Assembly: GCA_036704125.1 (NCBI GenBank) | Contig: DATNQI010000050.1 | Span: 1 to 64,000, forward strand | Length of the DNA: 64,000 nt | Direction of reading: 5' to 3' | DNA from: Pantanalinema sp. | Lineage (GTDB): Bacteria; Cyanobacteriota; Sericytochromatia; S15B-MN24; UBA4093 | Shown: positions 45,878 through 57,606 of the stretch, piece by piece | How the letters are laid out: each line of letters starts with the position of its first letter | Numbering within the stretch: position 1 is the stretch's first letter | Translations under genes and position numbers: made by a program | The notes under the pieces: generated by a model | Database searches by the model: none | What the model saw: the letters and a program-made list of their open reading frames with translations, nothing else | What the model was told of the DNA's origin: nothing

Positions 45878-46123
45878 ATGGCTAGCAGTCTGCAGGGGTT
45901 CGATAGCGCCGCTACCAACGCGACGATGGCGGTCAGCAACGCCAGCGAAGCGGTCGCCAAGAAGATGACCCAGATGGATGACCTCATCAAGCAGCTGGAG
46001 GACCCCAAGGCGAACACCGCCGCGGTCCAGGCCCGCCTCCAGAAGCTGAACATGGAAATCAGCATGATCACCAACGTGATGAACTCCATCAAGGACCTGA
46101 TGAAGGCCTTCTTCCAGCGCTAA
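45878..46123 (+). CDS. Needle-subunit-like small helical protein
   Basis: An 81-residue protein without signal peptide or membrane segment. Layout: disordered N terminus, helix (about 30-41), a short loop EDPKANTAAV and a long second helix ending NSIKDLMKAFFQR. Type III secretion needle proteins (YscF, PrgI, EscF) are 70-90 residues, have a helix-loop-helix with a proline-containing loop (PDNPALLADLQ in YscF) and end in a similar IKDLMQ-type helix. No secretion apparatus genes are in the window, and the loop has only one proline, so homology is unproven. A clean terminator follows. Confidence 0.5.
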   Translation: MASSLQGFDSAATNATMAVSNASEAVAKKMTQMDDLIKQLEDPKANTAAVQARLQKLNMEISMITNVMNSIKDLMKAFFQR

Positions 46124-46141
46124 GCTCCAGGGTTCCACGCG

Positions 46142-46174
46142 AGCACCTGCCGATTTCTTCGGCAGGTGCTTTTT
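46142..46174 (+). terminator. Intrinsic terminator after the needle-like gene
   Basis: A perfect 12-bp stem (46142-46153 with 46159-46170) on a 5-base loop, followed by TTTT and AAT. One of the clearest terminators in the window. Confidence 0.92.
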
Positions 46175-46273
46175 AATGGGGCCTGATATTTGGACAAGTT
46201 ACGCGCTTTGTTCAGCGTCAGGTGCTTTTCAACGGGCCTTGATGCGGGCATAAGATACTCGCTTGTTCATCGT
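46163..46273 (+). repeat. Imperfect tandem duplication, about 56 bp
   Basis: Unit 1 (46163-46218) and unit 2 (46219-46273) both begin CAGGTGCTTTT, continue AA-(T/C)-GGG-CCT-TGAT-like, and end with TTGTTCA-(G/T)-CGT. The first unit includes the right arm and T tract of the terminator. A third start, CAGGCAG, follows at 46274. Confidence 0.65.
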
Positions 46274-46298
46274 CAGGCAGTTCACGGAAGGGCATACC

Positions 46299-47165
46299 AT
46301 GAGCAACCAGCAGAGCACCCCCAACCGCGCCGCACTCGAAGAGAAGGTTCGTCGTGCCGAGCAGTTGAAGAGCGAGAACGCGGCGCGCGAGGCGCGTGCC
46401 ACCAAGCCGCTCGTCAACACCCTCGAGACCCAGAAGCGCGAGCTCGCCTCTGCCCTGGCGTACCTGGACAAGCTCGCCAAGGAGTACGAGGCCAAGCTGA
46501 GCCAGCTCAGGGGAGCCAACACCCCCCAGGCCCAGGCCGAGATCAAGTCGATCGAGACGAAGCTGAACCTCTACAAGACGGTGCGCGCCGCAGCGGGCAC
46601 CTTCGAGGAGAGCATCAACGCCACCGACCCGGCGGCACTCGCCAGCGCCGCGCTCACCATGCGCCTGGCCGAGGCCGAGCTGGTGGTGGCCAACGCCAAG
46701 CTCGTGCTCGAGGAGCAGACCCCGAGCATCGGCGTCCTCAGGGCGGCCCTGGGGCAGCCCGCCAGGCTATCGCCGGCCCAGACCAGCGCCGTCAACCAGC
46801 TCAAGGCGCGACTGAACGCCAACGCCGCCCTGAGCCAGCAGGCGAACGCCGCCCTTCACTTCTACCAGGACGCTCTCGCCTGCATGCAGCAGGAGGACCG
46901 TAGCCTCGCCCACTTCAAGACCCTGAAGGGCAAGGAGGCGCTCCAGTTCGCGGCGACTTCGATGAAGGTCTCGAGCCTCGCCGGCAAGATCAACCAGCTG
47001 CGCAACCTTCACGCCTCCTTCGCCGCGGACCCGCTTCTCAAGCAGCTCTTCCCCGCGCCCGTGGACGTGGAGATCCCGCAGCTGCCGCCCGGGGTCAACC
47101 CCCAGAAGGCGAAGGCCAAGCCCCTGACGGGGATCCTGAAGGACATCCTCGGGATCGGGAAGTAA
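46299..47165 (+). CDS. Coiled-coil protein of unknown function
   Basis: A 288-residue protein that I do not recognise. It is alanine-, lysine-, glutamate- and leucine-rich and almost entirely helical, with coiled-coil stretches at about 8-80 (EKVRRAEQLKSENAAREARA, LAYLDKLAKEYEAKLSQLRG) and further helices to about 245. There is no signal peptide. The C terminus is a proline-rich linker then LTGILKDILGIGK. GGAAGGG before the ATG at 46299 decides the start. It lies directly after the needle-like gene and its tandem repeat; a secreted partner is conceivable but unsupported. Confidence 0.55.
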   Translation: MSNQQSTPNRAALEEKVRRAEQLKSENAAREARATKPLVNTLETQKRELASALAYLDKLAKEYEAKLSQLRGANTPQAQAEIKSIETKLNLYKTVRAAAGTFEESINATDPAALASAALTMRLAEAELVVANAKLVLEEQTPSIGVLRAALGQPARLSPAQTSAVNQLKARLNANAALSQQANAALHFYQDALACMQQEDRSLAHFKTLKGKEALQFAATSMKVSSLAGKINQLRNLHASFAADPLLKQLFPAPVDVEIPQLPPGVNPQKAKAKPLTGILKDILGIGK

Positions 47166-47175
47166 GCTTCTTTTG

Positions 47176-47207
47176 CAAAAAAGAGCCGCCGCGTCAGCGG
47201 CGGCTCT
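47176..47207 (-). terminator. Terminator overlapping the 3' end of the small membrane protein gene
   Basis: An 11-bp perfect stem (47182-47192 with 47197-47207) on a GTCA loop, followed on the minus strand by six T (47177-47182 read in reverse). The stop codon TGA of the minus-strand gene lies in the loop. Confidence 0.75.
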
Positions 47208-47538
47208 GCCACACCTGGTAGGCGAGGCCGAGGTCGTTCCACACCAGCGCGACCAGGGCGATGCTGAGCCAGCCGATCCCGATGCCGATGGCCACCGGAG
47301 CGCCGCCAATTCCGACCCCGAGCCCGATGGAGAGGGCGACCACCAGCAAGGCGGCAACGATGCTCTCCCAGCGGGGCTGAGGCATCGCCCGGGTCTTGCG
47401 GATCTGCATCCGGTCGGCGTTCATCCGGCGCAGGCCCTCGTCGGCAGCGGGCATCGCGACCGGCTGCCGCAGGCGGGGCTGGGGCGGCTGAGGCAGGCGA
47501 TGGCGCGAGGACTGCGAGTATCCGATCGAGTTCGACAT
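47194..47538 (-). CDS. Small membrane protein of unknown function
   Basis: A 114-residue protein. The first half is soluble, basic and rich in Gln, Pro and Arg (SSRHRLPQPPQPRLRQP). Two hydrophobic helices follow (about 60-78 and 80-100) with a glycine-rich turn, then the short tail YQVWQSRR. I recognise no family. It ends within a terminator hairpin and is read towards the coiled-coil gene. Its own promoter should be in the 111 bases before hflX. Confidence 0.55.
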   Translation of the reverse strand: MSNSIGYSQSSRHRLPQPPQPRLRQPVAMPAADEGLRRMNADRMQIRKTRAMPQPRWESIVAALLVVALSIGLGVGIGGAPVAIGIGIGWLSIALVALVWNDLGLAYQVWQSRR

Positions 47539-47649
47539 GACGGGCTCCTGTGGTCTTAGGCTCTATCTATCATATCGTTAATGATTTCATAACCTTGCGT
47601 CCTTCCTCCCGTCTTTTTCGCGCCGGGCCTCTGGTATGATGGAGGACAT

Positions 47650-48978
<1,329 letters not shown>

Positions 48979-49000
48979 GCCGAGCGCCTCGCCGTCTATC

Positions 49001-49024
49001 GAGGGCCCGTCACGGCGGGCCCTC
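49001..49024 (+). terminator. Hairpin after hflX, overlapping the end of the BrkB-family gene
   Basis: A 9-bp stem (49001-49009 with 49016-49024) on a six-base loop. The TGA of the minus-strand gene (49010-49012) lies in the loop, so the hairpin serves both convergent genes. T content behind it is moderate. Confidence 0.65.
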
Positions 49025-49900
49025 CCTTCTTGCCATCACCTTGGCGAACTCGGCTCCGACGAAGAGGCTCTCGGCGGAGTAGAAGATCCACACCAGCAGC
49101 GCCAGGATGGAGCCCGCCGCCCCGTAGAGCGCCCCCGCGTTGCTGCGCGCCAGGTAGAAGCTGAGGGCGTACTTGCCGAGCCCGAAGAGCAGGGTGGTCG
49201 TGCTGGCGCCCAGCCAGGCGTGGCGCCAGCTGACGACCGTATCGGGCACGTGACGGAACATGAGGGCGAAGGCCACCGTGACGATGCCGAGCGAAAGCGC
49301 CTCGTTGAGGGAGAGCCAGAGCCCGACTCCACCCGGGAGGGCGAGGTCGAGCGGGACGTGAAACGCCTCCATGAGGGTCCCGAGGACGATCGAAGCCAGC
49401 AACAACAGCCCGACCACCACGATCGCGACCACGGCCAGGAGGTACTTCTCCAGCGTCCGGATTGCTCTGGCGAGGGGCCTTCCCCCCTTGAGGGGAGTGA
49501 CCTCCCAGATGATGTTGAGCGCGTCATGGATGAGGGCGAACATGCCCGCAGCCCCGGCCACGAGGGAGGCCCCGCTGACCCAGGCGGCGACGCTGGCCCC
49601 GCCCGAGAGGTGAGTGGCGTGGAGCAACGAGGCCAGAGTCTCGGCGGCGGGCGCGCCCGCGTAGGTCCTCACCTGTTCGAGAGCTTGGCGCTCGGCCAGC
49701 TCCACCCCGTAGACGAGGCCCGCGATGTTGACGACGAGATAGACGAGCGGGCCGATCGAGAAGATGCCGTAGTAGGCCAGAGCGGCCCCCAGCAGGTTGA
49801 TCCGGTCGCGAGCGCTTGCGATCGCGACTTCTCGGAAAAAGAGCGCAGCCCCGGTCGCGATCGCCCTCCCCTTGGCGAGGGCCTTCTGCCAGCTTGCCAT
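49010..49900 (-). CDS. YihY/BrkB (UPF0761) family membrane protein
   Basis: A 296-residue protein with about six helices. LGAALAYYGIFSIGPLVYLVV at 37-57 is the family's first conserved helix, and LLVWIFYSAESLFVGAEFAKV near the end is the last (usual pattern YYSAQILLLGAE). The family was once called RNase BN in error; the function is not established. It is separate from the methionine transporter genes that precede it on the same strand. Confidence 0.9.
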   Translation of the reverse strand: MASWQKALAKGRAIATGAALFFREVAIASARDRINLLGAALAYYGIFSIGPLVYLVVNIAGLVYGVELAERQALEQVRTYAGAPAAETLASLLHATHLSGGASVAAWVSGASLVAGAAGMFALIHDALNIIWEVTPLKGGRPLARAIRTLEKYLLAVVAIVVVGLLLLASIVLGTLMEAFHVPLDLALPGGVGLWLSLNEALSLGIVTVAFALMFRHVPDTVVSWRHAWLGASTTTLLFGLGKYALSFYLARSNAGALYGAAGSILALLVWIFYSAESLFVGAEFAKVMARREGPP

Positions 49901-49968
49901 CGACGCCCTCCCTCGCTTTCACCATGCGAGACGCGCGAGGGCGTCGAAAAGAGCGGGACGGCCAGTGT

Positions 49969-50793
49969 TTATTTGCGAGCCGCCCTTTGATCCCAGTCGC
50001 TGGGGAACTTGTAGCCTGCGAACTTTTGCCGGGCCCAGCCCTGGAAGGCGGGCGAGCGATAGGCGGCGATCACGTCCTTGACCCAGGGCTGGGAGCGATC
50101 GGCGCTCCGGATGGCCCCCCAGTTCACGTAGGCGTCGCTCTTCTCCTGGTAGAGCGCCTCGGTCAGGCGGATGCCGGAGCTGGTCGCGTAGTTTCCGTTG
50201 ATGACGGAAAAGTCCACGTCGGCGCGCGAGCGCGGCAGCTGGGCGGCCTCGAGCTGGACGAGCCGCACCCGCTTCGGGTTCTCGGCGATGTCGTGCAGGG
50301 AGGCCCGGAGGGGATCGATCCCGGGCTTCAGCTTCAGCCAGCCGAGATCCTTCAGCAGGACCAGCGCCCGCGCCATGTTGGTCGGGTCGTTCGGCACGGC
50401 CACGGTGGTGCCTTGCTTGGCCGAAGCGAGCGCTTTCTGGCGTCCCGCGTACAGCCCGAGGGGCGCGGTCGGGACCTGGAAGGCCCCCGAGAGCGAAAGG
50501 CCTCGCTCGCGAACGAAGCCGTCCAGATAGGGCTTGTGCTGGAAGACGTTGACGTCCAGCGCCCCCTCGGCGAGGGCGAGGTTCGGCCGGACGTAGTCGG
50601 TGAACTCGACCACGCGCACCTTGTAGCCTCGCTTTTCGAGCTGCGGCTTGATCGAGAAGCGCGCCATGTCCCCGAAGTCGCCCACGCTGGTGCCGATGAC
50701 GATTTCCTTCTTGCTGGGGGCCGCCTGGGCGGCGTGGGCGATCAGCAGCCATCCGAGGCTCGAAGCGACGAGGGTCTTGAGCAGGGTCTTCAC
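49969..50793 (-). CDS. metQ: Methionine ABC transporter substrate-binding protein
   Basis: A 274-residue NlpA/MetQ-family protein with a Sec signal peptide (LVASSLGWLLIAHAAQA, cleavage near residue 24). The mature part follows the type: IVIGTSVGDFGDM, VEFTDYVRPNLALAEGALDVNVFQHKPYLD. There is no lipobox cysteine in the signal region, unlike most MetQ. It captures methionine for the MetNI transporter. It is the last gene of metNIQ. Confidence 0.92.
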   Translation of the reverse strand: MKTLLKTLVASSLGWLLIAHAAQAAPSKKEIVIGTSVGDFGDMARFSIKPQLEKRGYKVRVVEFTDYVRPNLALAEGALDVNVFQHKPYLDGFVRERGLSLSGAFQVPTAPLGLYAGRQKALASAKQGTTVAVPNDPTNMARALVLLKDLGWLKLKPGIDPLRASLHDIAENPKRVRLVQLEAAQLPRSRADVDFSVINGNYATSSGIRLTEALYQEKSDAYVNWGAIRSADRSQPWVKDVIAAYRSPAFQGWARQKFAGYKFPSDWDQRAARK

Positions 50794-50811
50794 GTGTTCT
50801 CTCCTTTGTGT

Positions 50812-51489
50812 TCAGCGCTTGTCCAGCTTGGCGGACAGCCGGTTTCCGAGCCACTGGATCACCTGGACCACGACGACGAGCAGCGCCACCAGGACGAGCA
50901 TGACGTCGGTCTGGTAGCGGTAGTAGCCGTAGCGCACGGCCAGGTCCCCGATCCCTCCGCCACCGACGACACCGGCCACCGCCGAGTAGGAGAGGAAGCT
51001 GACGCACAGGATGGTCAGCCCCGAGACGAGGCCTGCGCGCGCCTCGGGCAGAAGGACCTTGAGGACGATCTGCACCGGGCTCGCGCCCATCGCTCGCGCG
51101 GCTTCGACGACGCCGCGGGGCACTTCCTTCAGGCTCTGCTCGACGAGGCGGGCCAGGTAGGCGATCGCCGCGAGGGAAAGCGGCACGGCTGCGGCCAGCG
51201 GGCCGATGCTGGTGCCCGTCACCAGGCGGGTGAAGGGCACCAGCGCGACCATCAGGATGATGAACGGGAACGAGCGGACCAGGTTCACGCTCCACTCGAG
51301 CAGGGCGTTCAGGAGGCGCCGCTCGAGGAGCTGCTGCGGCTGGGTGAGATGGAGCAGCACGCCGAGCGGTCCGCCCACCAGGACGGCGGCCAGGAGGCCG
51401 ATGGCGAGCATCAGGGCGGTCTCTTGCGAGGCTTGCAGGATCTCGGGCGCAAGCAGGGTCAGTTTTTCCAGGGTTGCCATTTCTTCCAC
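50812..51489 (-). CDS. metI: Methionine ABC transporter permease
   Basis: A 225-residue permease with five helices. The EAA-loop region EVPRGVVEAARAMGASPVQIVLKVLLPEA and the FPFIILMVALVPFTRLVTGTSIG segment match MetI. GTG at 51489 is listed; ATG at 51480 may be used instead. It follows the ATPase gene after 3 bases and precedes metQ after 18 bases. Confidence 0.92.
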   Translation of the reverse strand: MEEMATLEKLTLLAPEILQASQETALMLAIGLLAAVLVGGPLGVLLHLTQPQQLLERRLLNALLEWSVNLVRSFPFIILMVALVPFTRLVTGTSIGPLAAAVPLSLAAIAYLARLVEQSLKEVPRGVVEAARAMGASPVQIVLKVLLPEARAGLVSGLTILCVSFLSYSAVAGVVGGGGIGDLAVRYGYYRYQTDVMLVLVALLVVVVQVIQWLGNRLSAKLDKR

Positions 51490-51492
51490 GAC

Positions 51493-52227
51493 CTAGACCT
51501 CCAAGAGCGATTGGGCGAGGACGGTGGCGGGGCGTGCCTCGCCGTCTTGGACCGCCAGCACCTCCACGACGCGGCCCTGATCGAGCAGGGCCGCCCGGTG
51601 GCAGATCGCGCGCACCACGTGCATGTCGTGGGTCACCAGGACGATGGTGACGCCGAAGTCGCGGTTGATCGCTTTCAGGCAATCGAGAATGCTGCGGGTG
51701 GTCCGGGGATCGAGGGCCGAGGTGGGCTCGTCGGCCAGGATGACCTTGGGGCGCGGCGCCAGGGCGCGCGCGATGCCCACGCGCTGCTTCTGGCCGCCCG
51801 ATAGCTGGGCGGGGTAGTGGTCGGCGCGATCGCTCAGCTGAACGATTTCCAGGCATTCGGCGACGCGGGCCTGGATCGCGGGCTTCTTCCAGCCGGCGAT
51901 CTCGAGCGGAAAGGCGATGTTGGCTGCCACGGTGCGGTTCGAAAGCAGGTTGAACTGCTGGAAGACCATCCCGATTTCCCGCTGCGAGCGGCGCAGGGCC
52001 GCCGTCGAGAGCGCGGTGAGATCCTCGCCGTCGATGGTGACGATCCCGGTGTCGGGGCGCTCGAGCAGGTTCATCACGCGCAAGAGGGTGGACTTGCCCG
52101 CGCCGGAGTAGCCGATGAGGCCGAAGATCTCGCCGGCCGCGACGGTGAGCGAGGTCTGGGCGAGGGCCTCGAAGTCGCCCCCGCCGGGGTGGCCGTAGCG
52201 TTTGCTGATGCCTTCCAGTCGAATCAT
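51493..52227 (-). CDS. metN: Methionine ABC transporter ATP-binding protein
   Basis: A 244-residue ATPase. Walker A GYSGAGKST, the Q-loop VFQQFNLL, the signature LSGGQKQRVGIARAL, Walker B VILADEPTSALDP and the switch histidine in VTHDMHVV are present. The ATG at 52227 has GGAGGG upstream and is the conserved start; the frame is open further upstream into the leader. Most MetN carry a C-terminal regulatory ACT-like domain of about 100 residues that binds methionine; this one is short (244 residues) and lacks it. Confidence 0.93.
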   Translation of the reverse strand: MIRLEGISKRYGHPGGGDFEALAQTSLTVAAGEIFGLIGYSGAGKSTLLRVMNLLERPDTGIVTIDGEDLTALSTAALRRSQREIGMVFQQFNLLSNRTVAANIAFPLEIAGWKKPAIQARVAECLEIVQLSDRADHYPAQLSGGQKQRVGIARALAPRPKVILADEPTSALDPRTTRSILDCLKAINRDFGVTIVLVTHDMHVVRAICHRAALLDQGRVVEVLAVQDGEARPATVLAQSLLEV

Positions 52228-52247
52228 GGGTCCCTCCCAATTGCAAA

Positions 52248-52271
52248 GCCCGCCGTGCTTGCGCGGCGGGC
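52248..52271 (-). terminator. Candidate attenuator hairpin in the metN leader
   Basis: On the minus strand a perfect 8-bp GC-only stem (52271-52264 with 52255-52248) and an 8-base loop is followed by TTTGC. It lies between the SAM-II-like aptamer and the metN ribosome-binding site, as expected for transcriptional control. Confidence 0.55.
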
Positions 52272-52320
52272 CTGGAAGGTGGACGTCCATGAGAAACCGG
52301 ACACGACCATGGGAGGTCGT

Positions 52321-52366
52321 CCACGCTTTAGCAGATTACGCCCGCAAGCTGTGTTCAAATCGGCGT
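52321..52366 (-). ncRNA. SAM-II-like riboswitch upstream of metNIQ
   Basis: On the minus strand, stem P1 pairs ACGCC (52366-52362) with GGCGU (52342-52338). Loop 1 contains GAUUUGAAC and GCUUGCG, like the SAM-II consensus GAUUUAA...UUGC. GCUAAA, the SAM-II 3' core, is at 52332-52327. The bases after it, GCGUG (52326-52322), pair with CAC-A-GC in loop 1 (53-51 and 49-48) with one bulged A, giving the pseudoknot. The joining segment before GCUAAA is shorter than in typical members. The gene downstream is the methionine importer, which fits S-adenosylmethionine control. Identity is by eye. Confidence 0.65.
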
Positions 52367-52504
52367 TCTATTCGGTTGTCAGCTGAGTCCAAGTGAAGCG
52401 CGCTTCGCGCGAATTGTCAACCGTTCTGTTTGCGCAATCGCGCTCATAGTGCGCAATAGAGGCATGGTATGATCGGGATGTACTTGCTTAGAGGAACCTT
52501 ATCC

Positions 52505-52960
52505 ATGCGTTTTGAAGCCTACTGTGACGGCGCCTGCTCGGGCAACCCCGGTCCCGGCGCCGCCGCCTGCGTCCTGCTCGCCTACGAGGGCAACACCCTG
52601 GTCAAGGAGAAGGAGCTGGTCTCGCCGGTCGAGCCGAAATCCACCAACCAGCGCCAGGAGCTCATCGGCGCCATCATGATCCTCGAGTCGCTCAGCCGGC
52701 CGGGCGTCGACCTCATCATCCACAGCGACTCCAAGTACGTCATCGACGGGATCACGAGCTGGGTCAAGGGCTGGAAGCGGAACAACTGGGTCAACTCCCA
52801 GAAGCAGCCCGTGGCGAACAAGGAGCTGTGGGTGCGCCTCGACGAGCTCGCCTCCCAGCACAAGATCGAGTGGCGCTGGGTCAAGGGCCATTCCGGCAAC
52901 GCCTACAACGATCGCTGCGATCGCCTCGCGGTGAAGGCGATCGAGGATTTCCGCAAGTAA
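52505..52960 (+). CDS. rnhA: Ribonuclease HI
   Basis: A 151-residue RNase HI of normal length. Catalytic acids are Asp8 (YCDGACSGNPG), Glu52 (RQELIGAI), Asp75 (HSDSKYV) and Asp136 (NDRCD), with the supporting His129 in KGHSGN and the basic protrusion WVKGWKRNNW. It removes RNA from RNA-DNA hybrids. The ATG at 52505 has AGAGGA upstream; a TATGAT hexamer lies 31 bases before the start. Confidence 0.97.
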   Translation: MRFEAYCDGACSGNPGPGAAACVLLAYEGNTLVKEKELVSPVEPKSTNQRQELIGAIMILESLSRPGVDLIIHSDSKYVIDGITSWVKGWKRNNWVNSQKQPVANKELWVRLDELASQHKIEWRWVKGHSGNAYNDRCDRLAVKAIEDFRK

Positions 52961-52997
52961 AGAGCATCTAACAAAACCAGGCATGTTACGACCGTTG

Positions 52998-53012
52998 GCC
53001 GCCGCAGGCGGC
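52998..53012 (+). other. Short hairpin after rnhA
   Basis: A 6-bp GC stem (52998-53003 with 53007-53012) on a GCA loop without T tract; a weak terminator candidate. The rest of 52961-53095 shows no gene. Confidence 0.4.
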
Positions 53013-53095
53013 TTGAAGGAACAGTTTCGTTACACGCTCTAAAAACGCTCCTCGACCTGTTGCGCGGAGCCCATGGCGGAGCTACTCTCAGTTTC

Positions 53096-53130
53096 GAGGT
53101 CTTTCCATCCTGCAGGAAGGTAAAGACCTC
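53096..53130 (-). terminator. Hairpin after lon
   Basis: A 9-bp outer stem (53096-53104 with 53122-53130) with a further small self-complementary core (TCCTGCAGGA) inside. It lies 11 bases beyond the stop of lon on the minus strand. Confidence 0.6.
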
Positions 53131-53140
53131 ACTTTCGTTT

Positions 53141-55516
<2,376 letters not shown>

Positions 55517-55600
55517 GGGGGATCCTTTCGAGCGGCAATTCGAGCGGTAAAGGGGCGTTCGGCCCCTCGCTATTCTAGCACCGATCGGTTTTTCAAGGCC

Positions 55601-55635
55601 GAAGCCGGCCCGGCGCATCGCGCCGGACCGGCTTC
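55601..55635 (-). terminator. Terminator after clpX
   Basis: A 16-bp inverted repeat with one mismatch (55601-55616 with 55620-55635) on an ATC loop. On the minus strand it is 16 bases after the clpX stop and is followed after a few bases by a run that includes AAAAA of the plus strand (55589-55593 region), that is TTTTT in the transcript. Confidence 0.75.
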
Positions 55636-55651
55636 GGGGGATTCGCAAGGA

Positions 55652-56933
55652 CTAGGAAGCCTGCTTTGCGGTGCCGCTTTCGGGCAGCATGAAGAGCTTG
55701 GCGGCCTCGGCCTTGTTCTCGACCAGCTCCTTGGTGATGGTCACCTTGCGCAGGTCGGTGCGGCTCGGTGCCTCGTACATCACGTCGAGCATCATCTCCT
55801 CGACGATCGAACGAAGCGCACGGGCGCCCGTCTTGCGCTTGAGGGCCTCGGCGGCGATCGCCGTCAGGCTGTCCTCGGTGAAGTCCAGGTCCACCCCGTC
55901 CATCCCCAAGAGGCGCTTGTACTGCTTGGTGATGGCGTTCTTGGGCTCGGTGAGGATGCTGATGAGGGCTTCCTGGTCGAGCGGGTTGAGCGTCGCCACC
56001 ATCGGGATACGACCGATGAACTCGGGGATCAGGCCGTACTTGAGCAGGTCCTCGGGCTGGAGTTGCTCGAAGAGCACGCTCAGGTCCTTCTCCACGACGT
56101 CCTTGATCTCGGCGCCGAAGCCCATGGTCTTCTTGCCGACCCGGGTCTCGATCACCTTGTCCAGGCCCACGAAGGCCCCACCCACGATGAACAGGATGTT
56201 CGTCGTGTCGAGCTGGATGAACTCCTGGTACGGGTGCTTGCGGCCGCCCTGGGGCGGAACGTTCGCGACCGTGCCTTCGAGCATCTTGAGCAGCGCCTGC
56301 TGAACGCCCTCGCCCGAGACGTCCCGGGTGATCGAGGGGTTCTCGCTCTTCTTGGCGATCTTGTCGATCTCGTCGATGTAGACGATGCCGCGCTCGGCGC
56401 GCTTCACGTCGTAGTCGGCGGACTGCAAGAGGCGCAGGAGGATGTTCTCGACGTCCTCGCCCACGTAGCCGGCCTCGGTGAGGGTGGTGGCGTCCGCGAT
56501 GGCGAAGGGCACGTTGAGGAGCTTGGCGAGGCTCTGCGCCAAGAGGGTCTTGCCCGAGCCGGTGGGTCCGATCAGGAGGATGTTGCTCTTGGCAATCTCC
56601 ACCTGGTCATCGGCCCCCTCGGCCTCCTTGGTCGAGAGGCGCTTGTAGTGGTTGTAGACCGCGACCGAGAGAACCTTCTTGGCGCGCTCCTGGCCGACCA
56701 CGTGCTGATCGAGGCTCTTCTTGATGGCCTGCGGCTTCGGGATCTCGCCCAGTTCCATGGGCGGGGCTTCCGCGGTCCGCTGGTTGTCGTAGAGCTCCTC
56801 GTCGAGGATCTCGTTGCAGAGATCCACGCACTCGTCGCAGATGTAGACTCCAGGGGCAGCAATCAGCTTGCGCACCTGTTCCTGCGTCTTACCGCAGAAC
56901 GAGCACTTGGGCTGGCCCTTGTTGTCTTCGTAC

Positions 56934-56941
<8 letters not shown>
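55652..56941 (-). CDS. clpX: ATP-dependent Clp protease ATP-binding subunit ClpX
   Basis: A 429-residue AAA+ unfoldase. The N-terminal zinc-binding domain has Cys13, Cys16, Cys35 and Cys38; Walker A GPTGSGKT has Lys131; pore loop GYVGEDVE and the Walker [11 protein letters not shown] follow; sensor 2 is in [10 protein letters not shown]. The ClpP-contact loop of the IGF type appears as [10 protein letters not shown] with nearby residues. It delivers tagged proteins to ClpP. The start ATG lies 8 bases inside the end of clpP, so the two are coupled. A GTG 18 bases upstream is less likely. Confidence 0.96.
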
Positions 56942-57575
<634 letters not shown>

Positions 57576-57606
57576 GGTTGATACCTCTCTCAGTGCTGCG
57601 TTTGTG

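Noticed and set aside
47635-47649. TATGAT directly before hflX as a promoter -10 box
   Set aside because: It would overlap the GGAGGA ribosome-binding site and start the transcript within about 5 bases of the start codon, so it is probably chance or a leaderless start; the -35 region is also poor.
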